Assembly: GCF_001425175.1 (NCBI RefSeq)
Contig: NZ_LMDV01000010.1
Coordinates: forward strand, 1-64,000
DNA: 64,000 nucleotides
Source: Nocardioides sp. Root1257
GTDB taxonomy: Bacteria > Actinomycetota > Actinomycetes > Propionibacteriales > Nocardioidaceae
Reading direction: 5' to 3'
Positions 32,885-41,168 of this stretch are shown piece by piece (positions within the stretch are counted from its first letter, which is position 1; each line of letters opens with the position of its first letter). The position numbers and the translations under genes were made by a program. A model generated the notes under the pieces. The model was not told where the DNA came from. It did no database searches and saw only the letters and a list, made by a program, of their open reading frames with translations.

Positions 32885-33276
32885 CGTCCGGAGGCGCGCA
32901 GGACGGCCTTCGGCATGCCGAGCACCTTCTGCCCGGCGCAGGTGACCGTGAGCGACACCGTGGTCAGCCCGTCGGCGTCCTTCGCCTCCCCCGCGACCTC
33001 GATCTCGACGCCGCCGTCGGCGGGCACGACGACCGGGTTGGTGAACTTGCAGCCGAGGCTGACGACCTCGGCGCCGGGGTACCAGGTCGTGACGGCACGT
33101 GCGGCGAGCCCCATCGTGTACATGCCGTGGGCGATCACGCCCGGCAGCCCGACGCTGGCAGCCACGCTCTCGTCCTGGTGGATCGGGTTGTGGTCGCCGC
33201 CGGCCTCGGCGTACCGGACCAGGTCGGCGCGGGTGATCGTGTAGGTCTGCGTCTCCAAGGTCGGTTGAGCGCTCAT
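32881..33276 (-). CDS. hadB: MaoC-family (3R)-hydroxyacyl dehydratase subunit, HadB-like
   Basis: A 131-residue hotdog protein with the hydratase-2 motif YAEAGGDHNPIHQDESVAAS, where Asp28 and His33 are the catalytic pair, then GVIAHGMYTMG. In mycobacteria HadB is the catalytic subunit of the FAS-II dehydratase with HadA. This organism is not expected to make mycolic acids, so another acyl-CoA or acyl-ACP dehydration is likely; that is inference. It overlaps hadA and murB by four bases each. Confidence 0.85.
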   Translation of the reverse strand: MSAQPTLETQTYTITRADLVRYAEAGGDHNPIHQDESVAASVGLPGVIAHGMYTMGLAARAVTTWYPGAEVVSLGCKFTNPVVVPADGGVEIEVAGEAKDADGLTTVSLTVTCAGQKVLGMPKAVLRASGR

Positions 33277-33671
33277 GCCGCACCTCGGTGGACCAGGGTG
33301 GCGCTGGTCGTGCAGACCAGGGCACCGGTCTGGTCCTTGATCGCGCTGGTGGTGCCGATGATGTCGTTGCCCGCGATCTGGCGCAGCGACGTGACGGTGA
33401 GCGTCGCCGTCAGCACGTCGCCGGGGACCACGGGGCGCTCGTAGGCGAACTTCTGGTTACCGTGCACGATCCGGAAGAGGTCGACCGACACGGCCTCCAG
33501 GAAGGCGTTCATCGCGTCGAAGGCCACGACGATCGGGTACGTCGGCGGGGCGGCTCCCCCGGCGTACTCGCCGGCGGTCGCCTCGGTGAAGTCGCGGACC
33601 TTCTCCTCCGTGACCTCGTAGGGTCGCGTGGGTGGGAAGGTCCGACCGACGAGCTCTTGGTCGACTGGCAT
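33273..33671 (-). CDS. hadA: MaoC N-terminal-like dehydratase subunit, HadA-like
   Basis: A 132-residue hotdog protein of the FAS1-like dehydratase type (GRTFPPTRPYEVTEEKVRDF, PPTYPIVVAF, YERPVVPGDVLTATLTV) lacking the catalytic Asp/His pair, as expected for the substrate-binding HadA partner. The ATG at 33671 is preceded by TAAGTT (33678-33683) with six bases between, so the mRNA may start at the ATG. It overlaps the divergent lipoprotein gene by 40 bp if that gene starts at 33632. Confidence 0.82.
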   Translation of the reverse strand: MPVDQELVGRTFPPTRPYEVTEEKVRDFTEATAGEYAGGAAPPTYPIVVAFDAMNAFLEAVSVDLFRIVHGNQKFAYERPVVPGDVLTATLTVTSLRQIAGNDIIGTTSAIKDQTGALVCTTSATLVHRGAA

Positions 33672-34651
33672 GCCTCCAACTTAGCGTTGTGCTCGCGCTC
33701 GTCGTGCTGGCGGTCGGCTGCACGGCGGCGGACCCGGGCGACCCGCCGCGATCAGCGCCGAGGACCCCGAGCGGCTGCGGGCCACTGACCTCCGAGAGCG
33801 TCTCCGGGCCGACGCCGGCGTACGTCGAGGGCGAGCCCGACCGGTTCCCCAACGACCACGCCGCGTGCGCCGCGACGTGGCTGGCGCTCGCGCGCAGCGG
33901 CTTCGTCGCCCAGGGCGTCGCGGTGCGCGGGCGGACGGCCTGGGTCAGCGGCTTCGACGGCGACGGCCGGGAGGGACACCTGTGGTGCACCGTGGTCCGG
34001 ACCGACCTGCGGACCGGCCGCACGGAGGACCGCCGGGTGCTGCGGGACGTCGCGCTGCCCGACGGCACCCGCTCCTGCCGGCACGCGGGCGGGATCACGA
34101 TCGACGGGCACGGCCTCTGGCTCGCCGAGGCCGCCCGGCTCTGGCTGCTCGACCCGGAGACCCTCGAGGTGCAGCACGCCTGGTCGCTGCAGGCGGGCGT
34201 CCGCGGCTCGTTCGCGGTCGTCGACGACGCGGGTCGTCTGGGCGTCGGCGCCTACCGCTCCGCCCGCCGCGGCTGGCTGGACTGGCTCGACCCCGACGCG
34301 CTCGTCGCCGGGAGCGCCACCGTCATCGACGACGGCGACGTGCTGGAGCACGTGGTCGGCCCGTCGCACACGCAGGGTGTGTTCTGGGGGCGTCTCGGCG
34401 CCCGGGAGCCGGGCCTGTGGTGGGCCCGGTCGAACACCCGCTGCGGGATCCTGGTCGGGCCGTCCGGTCGACGAGGCTTCGTCCCGGGGGCCGAGGGGAT
34501 GGCGCCGGCCGGCCGCGACGGGATGTGGGTGGTCAGCGAGTCCGGGAGCCGGCGCTACCAGGAGGCGGGCGGGCACCCCGTCGTACCGACCCTGGTGCGG
34601 CTCGACGTCGCCGACGTACGCCGGTGGCAGCGGCCCGGTTGCGAGGTCTGA
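33632..34651 (+). CDS. Putative lipoprotein of unknown function
   Basis: A 339-residue protein. From the GTG at 33632 it has an ideal lipoprotein signal: a basic n-region (GRSDRRALGR), a hydrophobic core and the lipobox LAVGC with Cys30. A later GTG (33689) would cut the signal short. The mature part has recurring strands with Trp/Gly pairs (AWVSGFDGDGREGHLWC, LWLAEAARLWLLD, MWVVSESGSRRY), suggestive of a beta-propeller-like fold, with several Cys residues. I do not recognise the family. The start overlaps the divergent hadA gene by 40 bp. Confidence 0.6.
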   Translation: MGRSDRRALGRLACLQLSVVLALVVLAVGCTAADPGDPPRSAPRTPSGCGPLTSESVSGPTPAYVEGEPDRFPNDHAACAATWLALARSGFVAQGVAVRGRTAWVSGFDGDGREGHLWCTVVRTDLRTGRTEDRRVLRDVALPDGTRSCRHAGGITIDGHGLWLAEAARLWLLDPETLEVQHAWSLQAGVRGSFAVVDDAGRLGVGAYRSARRGWLDWLDPDALVAGSATVIDDGDVLEHVVGPSHTQGVFWGRLGAREPGLWWARSNTRCGILVGPSGRRGFVPGAEGMAPAGRDGMWVVSESGSRRYQEAGGHPVVPTLVRLDVADVRRWQRPGCEV

Positions 34652-34673
34652 CCGCCTCCCGTGAGCGCTCCGG

Positions 34674-35303
34674 TCAGGCCGATGTCATGGCCGACTCGCG
34701 CGTCGGCAGGTAGGGCGTGATGTTGCGCCATGCCCGTTCGATGTACTCCTCCTTCTCGCCGACGGGTGCGACGTAGTGCAGGGCGGCTCCGGCGGCTTCG
34801 GCGCCGCGGGTGCGGGTGATGAGCCAGGCCGCGAGGTAGTGGGAGGCGAGGCAGCCGCCGGCGGTGGCGATGTTGTCCTTCGCGAAGAACGGCTGGTTGA
34901 GGACGTCGACACCTGCGGCGACGACCCAGGGCTTGGTGGTCAGGTCCGTGCAGGCGGGGATGTCCCGCAGAAGTCCCAGCCTGGCCAGGACGAGCGCACC
35001 TGAGCACTGGGCAGCGATGAGCTGCCGGGACGGGTCCAGGCGCCCGAGCGTGCGCATGATCGACGGATCCTCGACCACCTCACGCGTTGCGATCCCGCTC
35101 CCGACGATCACGGCATCGGCGGCGACGGCCTCGTCGAGGGTGGACATCTGCTCGATGACCACTCCGTTCATCGACGTCACCCGGGGAGCTGGCGTCGCGA
35201 TGGTGACCCGCCAGTCGTCGTCCTTGATGCGGTTCAGGACGCCGAGGGCGATGAGCGAGTCCAGCTCGTTGTAGCCCTCGAAGGTCAGGATGGCGATGTG
35301 CAC
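34674..35303 (-). CDS. DJ-1/PfpI family protein
   Basis: A 209-residue protein from the GTG at 35303, which has GAGAGGA seven bases upstream. It has the flavodoxin-like DJ-1/PfpI fold with the nucleophile elbow AAQCSGALVLA (Cys100), a candidate partner Glu13 and a late AGGCLASHYLAAW segment typical of the isonitrile hydratase/ThiJ-like branch. The substrate is unknown; hydrolase, glyoxalase or amidase-like activities occur in the family. It is divergent from a MocR regulator, which probably controls it. Confidence 0.8.
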   Translation of the reverse strand: MHIAILTFEGYNELDSLIALGVLNRIKDDDWRVTIATPAPRVTSMNGVVIEQMSTLDEAVAADAVIVGSGIATREVVEDPSIMRTLGRLDPSRQLIAAQCSGALVLARLGLLRDIPACTDLTTKPWVVAAGVDVLNQPFFAKDNIATAGGCLASHYLAAWLITRTRGAEAAGAALHYVAPVGEKEEYIERAWRNITPYLPTRESAMTSA

Positions 35304-35350
35304 GTCGGTCCTCTCGGTCTGTGGGTCCGCAACGGTAGGACCGATCAAGC

Positions 35351-35381
35351 AGGACAGTCCAAGAATTGTCATGCATACAAT
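35351..35381 (+). promoter_or_regulatory. Divergent promoter/operator region of the MocR and DJ-1 genes
   Basis: ATTGT and ACAAT flank seven bases (35366-35382 region, ATTGTCATGCATACAAT), giving an imperfect palindrome centred on ATGCAT. Its right half contains TACAAT (35376-35381), a near-perfect -10 box ending six bases before the MocR ATG. A regulator bound here would block its own leaderless promoter. On the other strand TACCGT could serve the DJ-1 gene. Confidence 0.5.
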
Positions 35382-35387
35382 CGCTCG

Positions 35388-36725
35388 ATGCCGGCACCGC
35401 GCTACACGTCACTCGTCGACTCGTACGCCGCCGCCATCCGATCGGGACGGCTTGCTGCGGGCGCGCGTCTGCCCACGCACCGGGAGCTCGCTGCTCGCGA
35501 GGGCATCGCGGTGGTGACGGCTACCCGCGTCTATGCCGAGCTCGAGGCCATCGGCCTGGTCAGCCGGGAGCAGGGCCGCGGCACCTTCGTGCGTGACCTC
35601 GCGCTGCCGATCGGCCACGGCATCGACCAGCAGGCCGTCGCCGGGGACACCGTCGACCTGAGCTTCAACTACCCGTCGCTGCCTGGCCAGGCCGACCTGC
35701 TGCGTCAGGCGCTCCGTGACGTCGCCGGCTCCGGCGACCTGGATGCGCTGCTTCGCTACCAGCCGCACGCCGGGAGACTGCAGGACCGGGCGACCATCGC
35801 CGCTCATCTGACCCGCCGCGACATCCCCACCAGCGCAGAGCGTGTCCTGGTCGTCAGCGGAGCCCAGCACGGCCTCATGGTGACGTTGATGGCAACCCTA
35901 GGCCCCGGAGACGTGGTGGCCGTCGACGCGATCACCTATCCCGGGTTCAAGGTCGTCGCCGCCGCCCTGCACCTCGAGCTCGCCGCGGTGCCGATCACCG
36001 AGCACGGGACCGACCTCGATGCTCTCGAACGTCTCTGCGCACAGCGTCCGGTGCGGGCGATCTACACGATGCCGACCCTGCACAACCCGCTCGGCACCGT
36101 GCTCGACGAGACGAGCCGTCAGCGACTCGTCTCCATCGCCCGTACCCACGGACAGCTGCTCATCGAGGACGCGTCCTACGCGTACCTCGAGGCATCGCCG
36201 CCTCCTGCCCTGGCGGCGCTCGCGCCGGACATCACCGTGCATGTCTCGGGGTTGTCGAAGAGCATCGCGACCGGACTGAGGGTCGGCTACGTGACGGCAC
36301 CCGCCGCACTGGTGCCCGCGCTCGGACGTGCCATCCGCGCGAGCACCTGGAACACCCCTGCCCTCACCGTCACCATCGCCTGCCGCTGGTTGGCCGACGG
36401 CACCGTCGACGAGCTCGAGGCGCAGAAGCGACAGGACGCGGCCGAGCGTCAGAGCATCGCCCGCGGGGCGCTCCACCCGTTGCCCCACCTCAGCCATCCG
36501 GCGTCCTACTTCGTGTGGCTCCCCCTCCCCGAGGACGCCCGCGCCGACCGCATCGCCGCCGACCTCGCCGGGCAACGGATCTCGGTCTCCACCGCCGAGC
36601 CCTTCGCCACCACCAGCCACACCCCGCAGGCCATCCGCCTGGCACTCGGGTCGACCGACCTCAGCACCTTGCCGGTCGCCCTGCGGACCGTCAGGCGAAC
36701 GATCGAGCTCGACGCAACGAGCTGA
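35388..36725 (+). CDS. MocR-family GntR/aminotransferase-like transcriptional regulator
   Basis: A 445-residue fusion of a GntR winged helix (about residues 5-70, LPTHRELAAREGIAVVTATR) and a class I aminotransferase fold (about 90-440) with the PLP Lys near residue 290 (SGLSKSIATGLRVGY) and NPLGTVLDE. MocR regulators use PLP or its amino acid adducts as signals. There is no Shine-Dalgarno sequence and a -10 box lies six bases before the ATG. The divergent DJ-1 gene is the likely target; a pyridoxal or amino acid link is an inference from the family. Confidence 0.88.
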   Translation: MPAPRYTSLVDSYAAAIRSGRLAAGARLPTHRELAAREGIAVVTATRVYAELEAIGLVSREQGRGTFVRDLALPIGHGIDQQAVAGDTVDLSFNYPSLPGQADLLRQALRDVAGSGDLDALLRYQPHAGRLQDRATIAAHLTRRDIPTSAERVLVVSGAQHGLMVTLMATLGPGDVVAVDAITYPGFKVVAAALHLELAAVPITEHGTDLDALERLCAQRPVRAIYTMPTLHNPLGTVLDETSRQRLVSIARTHGQLLIEDASYAYLEASPPPALAALAPDITVHVSGLSKSIATGLRVGYVTAPAALVPALGRAIRASTWNTPALTVTIACRWLADGTVDELEAQKRQDAAERQSIARGALHPLPHLSHPASYFVWLPLPEDARADRIAADLAGQRISVSTAEPFATTSHTPQAIRLALGSTDLSTLPVALRTVRRTIELDATS

Positions 36726-36770
36726 GAGGGCAACGTCTCAGAGCGGCACGACGCCGCCCCTGAAATGCGA

Positions 36771-36800
36771 ACGACCCGCCCGAGAACTCGGGCGGGTCGT
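36771..36800 (-). terminator. rpmG terminator
   Basis: A perfect 13-bp GC-rich stem with a four-base loop lies 14 bases after the rpmG stop, followed on the minus strand by TTCGCATTTC. It may also terminate the convergent MocR gene that ends at 36725. Confidence 0.85.
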
Positions 36801-36814
36801 CGACGAAGCTGGGA

Positions 36815-36985
36815 TCAGCGGGTCTCGCGGTGCATCGTGTGCTTGCGGTCGCGCGGGCAGAACTTCATCATCTCGAGCCGGTCGGGGTCGTTCCGCCGGT
36901 TCTTCTTGGTGATGTAGTTGCGGTCCTTGCAGTCCACGCACGCGAGCGTGATCTTGGGGCGAACATCGCTGCTCTTGCTGGCCAC
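36815..36985 (-). CDS. rpmG: Ribosomal protein L33 with a degenerate zinc ribbon
   Basis: A 56-residue L33 (SDVRPKITLACVDCKDRNY... NRRNDPDRLEMMKFCP... HRETR). The start is GTG at 36985 with AAAGGA upstream. Zinc-type L33 proteins have two Cys-X2-Cys pairs. Here the first pair (CVDC) is present but the second reads CPRD, with Asp (codon GAC) at the fourth ligand position. Zinc might still be held by three Cys and one Asp, or binding may be lost. It follows tRNA-Met on the same strand, as in mycobacteria. Confidence 0.93.
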   Translation of the reverse strand: MASKSSDVRPKITLACVDCKDRNYITKKNRRNDPDRLEMMKFCPRDRKHTMHRETR

Positions 36986-37033
36986 GGGAAGTCCTTTGTC
37001 GATTCGGGTGATGCTGGTCGTACGGGGTTCGAG

Positions 37034-37107
37034 TAGCGGGAGCGGGACTCGAACCCGCGACACCACGATTATGAGTCGTGTGCTCTAACCACCTGAGCTA
37101 CCCCGCC
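37034..37107 (-). tRNA. metT: tRNA-Met (anticodon CAT, elongator type)
   Basis: A 74-base cloverleaf. The anticodon loop is CTCATAA closed by CACGA/TCGTG, the D arm AGCTCAGGTGGTTAGAGC, the T arm GCGGGTTCGAGTCCCGC, and the acceptor pairs GGCGGGG with TCCCGCT using G-U at both ends. The acceptor lacks the C1-A72 mismatch of initiators, so it is an elongator. It lies between tRNA-Thr and rpmG. Confidence 0.95.
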
Positions 37108-37162
37108 AGGGGGACAGGGGCTCCCACCAGTCAGTCTACGACCGGCGGGCTCCCGCACCCAG

Positions 37163-37235
37163 AGCCCCTTTACGGAATCGAACCGTAGACCTTCTCCTTA
37201 CCATGGAGACGCTCTGCCGACTGAGCTAAAGGGGC
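37163..37235 (-). tRNA. thrT: tRNA-Thr (anticodon GGT)
   Basis: A 73-base cloverleaf. The acceptor GCCCCTT pairs with AAGGGGC, the anticodon loop ATGGTAA is closed by TCTCC/GGAGA, and the T arm is TACGGTTCGATTCCGTA. CCA is not encoded. First of the tRNA-Thr, tRNA-Met, rpmG series on this strand. Confidence 0.95.
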
Positions 37236-37265
37236 AACGACGGAGAACGATACACAGGGGGATGC

Positions 37266-38075
37266 GTGAACGAGAAATCGGCCCGGAACACCCCGTTCTA
37301 CCGCCTGACGAGCACCTCGCGGAGTGGCTCCGACGACGCCGCCGAGGCCTTCGATTCACTCCCTGCGACGGCCGGCCCGTGGTCGCCGGACAGCCAGCAC
37401 GGCGGCCCGCCGGCGGCCCTCCTGGCCCGCGCGATCGAGGGTCTGTCGGACGCCCGGATCGGCCGCTTCACGATGGAGCTCCTGGGTCCGGTGCCGGTGG
37501 GTCCGGTCGCCGTGAGCGCGTCCGTCCTGCGCGCGGGCCGGTCGGTCCAGCTGCTCGGCGCGGAGCTCCGTGACGTGTCGCGGGACCGGGTCGCGGCCAC
37601 CGCCCGAGCCTGGATGTTCCCGCGCGCCGACGGTCCGGGCGGGGACCCGGAGCCGCTCCCGCACTCCCCCGCCGACGGCGCCGAGCAAGCCCGCCCGGAC
37701 GGCTGGCACGGCGGCTACCTGGACGCGATCGAGTGGCGATGGGTCAGTGGCGGCCTCGACGTCCCCGGCACCGGCACGGTGTGGATGCGCAGCCCCGCGC
37801 TGGTCGAGGGTGAGCCGATCTCACCGGTGCAGCGGCTGCTGGCGTGCGTCGACTCGGCGTCGGGGGCGAGCGCCGCGCTCGACGTACGCGAGTGGGGGTT
37901 CCTCAACACCGAGCTGACCGTCCACGTGCTCCGGGAGCCGGTCGGCGAGTGGATCTGCCTGGACGCCGAGACGACCCTGTCCGACGGCTCGGTGGGCGTC
38001 GCGACCTCCGCGGCGTACGACGAGAGCGGGCTGGTCGCCCGCTCGGCCCAGGCGCTGCTGGTGGTGCCTCGGTGA
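37266..38075 (+). CDS. Acyl-CoA thioesterase family protein (double hotdog, TesB-like)
   Basis: A 269-residue protein with two hotdog halves. The first carries QHGGPPAALLARAIEG and RFTMELLGPVPVGPV; the second carries WMRSPALVEGEPISPVQRLL and the FLNTELTVHVLREPVGEWI strand set. This is the 4HBT_3/TesB-like pattern that hydrolyses acyl-CoA thioesters. The GTG start has AGGGGG five bases upstream. It is alone on the plus strand and convergent with the amidase, one base from its stop. Confidence 0.8.
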   Translation: MNEKSARNTPFYRLTSTSRSGSDDAAEAFDSLPATAGPWSPDSQHGGPPAALLARAIEGLSDARIGRFTMELLGPVPVGPVAVSASVLRAGRSVQLLGAELRDVSRDRVAATARAWMFPRADGPGGDPEPLPHSPADGAEQARPDGWHGGYLDAIEWRWVSGGLDVPGTGTVWMRSPALVEGEPISPVQRLLACVDSASGASAALDVREWGFLNTELTVHVLREPVGEWICLDAETTLSDGSVGVATSAAYDESGLVARSAQALLVVPR

Positions 38076-38076
38076 G

Positions 38077-39474
38077 TCAGCGCAGGGACGGCCAGGGCGC
38101 GGCCCCCTCGAGCTCGTAGGCGAGCTCCAGGAGGGTGGCCTCGTCACCTGCACCGGCAGTGAGCATCATCCCCTGGGGCAGCCCCGCGGCCGTGGTTGCC
38201 AGCGGCAGGGAGACGGCCGGGTCGCCGGTGGCGTTCTGCCACGGCGTGAACGCGACCCAGTCCAGGATCCGCTCCATCACGACGTCGTACGACGCGGTCG
38301 GGTCGAGGTGTCCGACCAGTGGCGTCTCGTGGGCCAGGGTCGGCGACAGTGCGACGTCGTAGGTGCGGTGGAAGTCCGCCGACACGGCCGGGAGGCGACG
38401 CAGTCGGCGGATCGCGCCGGGCAGTCGGTGGATGTTGCGACGGCAGTGGCGGTCGAGGCCGAGCGTGAGGTTGTCGAGGCGCGACCGGTCCCACGTGGGG
38501 CCGGCGGCGCGACGGCCGGTGCGCACGATCATCATCGCGAGCATCGCCCAGTAGAGCAGGAAGTCGTCGGGCACGGTCAGCGGAGCGGGGTGCGCGACCT
38601 CCTCGACCTCGTGGCCGAGCTCCTCGAGCAGGTGAGCGGTCTTGAGGGTGAGCTCGACGACCTCGGGGGCGGCGGCGCGGCCGATGCCGGCGGTGTGCAC
38701 GGCGACCCGCAGCCGCTTGCGACCCGGTCGGGTGACGTCGCCGATCGGAGGCAGCCGGAGCTCGCGGTAGACGCGCTCGGCCTCGCGGAGGAACGCGGCC
38801 GTGTCCCGCACCGAGCGGGTCAGCACGCCGTCCGAGACGATCCGGATCGGCATCTGCCGGTTCAGCTTGTCCTGGGCCAGCCGGTCCCGGGTCGGCTTGA
38901 GCCCGACCAGGCCGTTGACCGCCGCCGGGATCCGGATCGACCCACCGCCGTCGTTGCCGTGCGCGAGGGGTACGGCGCCCGCCGCGACCAGCGCCGCCGT
39001 ACCGGCCGACGAGGCGCCCGCGGTCCGCTCGGTGTCCCACGGGGAGCGCACCGGGCCGAGCCGCGGGTGCTCGGCCGACGGGCTGAAGCCGAACTCCGAG
39101 AGCTGGGTCTTGCCGAGCGGGACCAGCCCGGTGGCCAGGAACATCCGGGCGAAGTCGCCGTCCACCGCGAGCGGATGGCCGCGGTAGGCGTCGCAGCCCT
39201 GCTGGGTGGGCATCCGGGCGACGTCGACGTTGTCCTTGAGGAACGTCGGCACCCCGGCGAAGAAGCCGCCGCGGGGGTCCCGGGCCTCGGCGCGGGCACG
39301 GTCGTAGGCGACGTGCGCGACGGCGTTCAGGTCGGGCTGGAGCCGCTCGGTGCGGCTGATCGCGGCCTCGACGACCTCGGGGATCGAGACCTCGCCCTCC
39401 TGGATGGCGGTGACGAGCCCGACCGCGTCGAGGTCACCGAGGGCGTCGTCACTGAAGGCGTGGACACGGCTCAC
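38077..39474 (-). CDS. Amidase signature family hydrolase
   Basis: A 465-residue amidase. The Ser-cisSer-Lys triad can be placed: Lys80 in FLKDN, Ser155/156 in TAGASSAGTA and the nucleophile Ser179 in GNDGGGSIRIPAA. C-terminal PWQNATGDPAVSLPL is also typical. The substrate amide is unknown. It starts with GTG at 39474; TAGCCT (39481-39486) ends six bases before it, so the mRNA may be leaderless. Confidence 0.88.
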   Translation of the reverse strand: MSRVHAFSDDALGDLDAVGLVTAIQEGEVSIPEVVEAAISRTERLQPDLNAVAHVAYDRARAEARDPRGGFFAGVPTFLKDNVDVARMPTQQGCDAYRGHPLAVDGDFARMFLATGLVPLGKTQLSEFGFSPSAEHPRLGPVRSPWDTERTAGASSAGTAALVAAGAVPLAHGNDGGGSIRIPAAVNGLVGLKPTRDRLAQDKLNRQMPIRIVSDGVLTRSVRDTAAFLREAERVYRELRLPPIGDVTRPGRKRLRVAVHTAGIGRAAAPEVVELTLKTAHLLEELGHEVEEVAHPAPLTVPDDFLLYWAMLAMMIVRTGRRAAGPTWDRSRLDNLTLGLDRHCRRNIHRLPGAIRRLRRLPAVSADFHRTYDVALSPTLAHETPLVGHLDPTASYDVVMERILDWVAFTPWQNATGDPAVSLPLATTAAGLPQGMMLTAGAGDEATLLELAYELEGAAPWPSLR

Positions 39475-39509
39475 GAGCCGAGGCTAGCGCCGCGGGGACG
39501 GCGGTTGGG

Positions 39510-39890
39510 TCAGAACGCCTCGGGACCGAAGCGCCAGTAGGCGAGCACCACGCACATCACGATCAGGGCGATGGTGCGCAGCGCGTCGGGGAGCAGCTCG
39601 CGCCGGCGCACGTGCACAACCAGGGCACCGACGGTCAGCACCGACAGGCAGGTCGCTGCGACGGGGGTGACGATGCCGAGCCCGACGAGGGGCGGCACGA
39701 CGAGGCCGACGGCCCCGAGGACCTCGGCCCAGCCGAGGGCGCGCAGCTGAGACTCCGAGTAGTCCTCGGCCCAGGTGAGGCCCTCGGCGACGATCTGCTC
39801 GCGCGTGCGGGTCAGCTTGAGAACGCCGGTCCCGAGGAAGAGCAAGGCGAGGAATCCGGCGAGGATCCAGAGCCAGGTGTTCGCGTCCAC
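39510..39890 (-). CDS. DoxX-like membrane protein
   Basis: A 126-residue protein with four membrane segments (LWILAGFLALLFLGTGVLKL near the N terminus, then WAEVLGAVGLVVPPLVGLG, VAATCLSVLTVGALVVHV and TIALIVMCVVLAYW). The pattern and the FxGxGxxKL start are typical of DoxX-like proteins. Role unknown. GTG start; TAGGGT (39898-39903) is seven bases upstream and there is no ribosome site. Confidence 0.8.
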   Translation of the reverse strand: MDANTWLWILAGFLALLFLGTGVLKLTRTREQIVAEGLTWAEDYSESQLRALGWAEVLGAVGLVVPPLVGLGIVTPVAATCLSVLTVGALVVHVRRRELLPDALRTIALIVMCVVLAYWRFGPEAF

Positions 39891-39916
39891 GCGGCCGACC
39901 CTATCGAGGCCGCCAC

Positions 39917-41143
39917 CTACGACGCAGCGGCCGCCAGGCGTGCGTCGACGGCCACCGGCGCGAGCACGTGGTCCAGCGCCAGCGCCGCGCAGCCCACCAG
40001 GCCGGCCTGGTCGCCGTGCGTCGCCGGCAGGAACTGCAGGTCGCGGGTCGCCAGCGGCGCGGCCAGGGCGTAGACGCTCTCCCGGATCCCGGCGACGTGG
40101 AAGTCGAACGCCGACGCCATGTCGCCGCCGATCACGATCGCGGCCGGGTTGAGCAGGTTGATCGCGATCGCCAGCACCTCACCGAGCTCGCGGCCGCTGT
40201 CCCGCAGCAGCCCGCGGGCGGTGGGGTCACCCTGCAGGGCGAGGGCGACCAGGTCGCGCAGGTGGCCGACCTCGTGCCCGGACTCGCGGGCGCGAGCGAC
40301 CAGGGCCCAGCCGCCGGCGAGGGTCTCGAGGCAGCCGGTCGCGCCGCAGCGGCACGGGAGCCCGGCAGCGGCGTCGACCTTGGTGTGCCCGATCTCGCCC
40401 GCGGCGCCGAGGTGGCCGCTGAGCACCCGGCCGTCGGCGATGATGCCGAGACCCAGACCGGTGGAGGCCTTCACCACGAGCACGTCGTCGAGGGCGGCGG
40501 AGCGACCCAGGAGCTCGGAGCGCGCGAGCACGTCCGCGTCGTTGCCGACGAAGAGCGGTGCCCGGGTGACCCCGTCGAGGTACGGCGCCAGCTCGACGCC
40601 GTCCCAGCCGGACATCACCGGCGAGCCGATGCTGAGGCCGCGGACCGAGTCCAGGGTGCCGGGCAGGCTCAGCCCGATGCCGAGGACGGGGGGCTCCACC
40701 CCGTCGAGCAGGCCGGCGAGCCGGGTCGCGATCTCCGGCATCAGCTCGTCGGGGCCGACGCCGACCTCGTGGTCGCGGGAGTCGGATGCGATCTCCTCAC
40801 CGTCGAGGTCCATCACGGCCAGCTGGCTGCGGGAGCGGCCGATCGCCACCGCGACCACGACGCCCGCGTGCTGGTTGAAGACCAGGGCGCCGGGTGGACG
40901 CCCGCCGGTCGACGCGAGCTCCTCGCCGAGGAGCAGCAGCCCGGCCGAGGTCAGCGAGCTGACCCGGGTGGTGATGGCGGTCCGGGACAGCCCGGTGAGG
41001 GCGCGCAGCTGCGACCGGGTGCTGGCGCGGCCGCTGCGCACCAGGTCGAGCAGCTCGCCGGCGGTGGCCGGAGCGGCACTCTCGCGCACGTCGGTGCGCG
41101 GCTGAGCGGCGCGGGTCGAGGTCTGCGTCACGGGCGTGAGCAT
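39917..41143 (-). CDS. ROK-family transcriptional repressor
   Basis: A 408-residue NagC/XylR-like ROK protein. A winged helix (about 25-85, STRSQLRALTGLSRTAITTR) is followed by a sugar-kinase-like ROK domain with GIGLSLPGTLD, the VGNDADVLARSE segment and the zinc motif GHTKVDAAAGLPCRCGATGCLE (split over about 255-276). It probably binds DNA without sugar and is released by a sugar or sugar phosphate. It is divergent from zwf-edd-eda across 76 bp containing palindromes, so it is the likely regulator of the Entner-Doudoroff operon. Start ATG at 41143. Confidence 0.85.
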   Translation of the reverse strand: MLTPVTQTSTRAAQPRTDVRESAAPATAGELLDLVRSGRASTRSQLRALTGLSRTAITTRVSSLTSAGLLLLGEELASTGGRPPGALVFNQHAGVVVAVAIGRSRSQLAVMDLDGEEIASDSRDHEVGVGPDELMPEIATRLAGLLDGVEPPVLGIGLSLPGTLDSVRGLSIGSPVMSGWDGVELAPYLDGVTRAPLFVGNDADVLARSELLGRSAALDDVLVVKASTGLGLGIIADGRVLSGHLGAAGEIGHTKVDAAAGLPCRCGATGCLETLAGGWALVARARESGHEVGHLRDLVALALQGDPTARGLLRDSGRELGEVLAIAINLLNPAAIVIGGDMASAFDFHVAGIRESVYALAAPLATRDLQFLPATHGDQAGLVGCAALALDHVLAPVAVDARLAAAAS

Positions 41144-41168
41144 AACGCGCCCTACTTTGATCGTGAAA

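Noticed and set aside
37034..37107. Initiator tRNA-Met
   Set aside because: The first acceptor base pair is G-U, not the C1-A72 mismatch, and the anticodon stem lacks the three consecutive G-C pairs of initiators.
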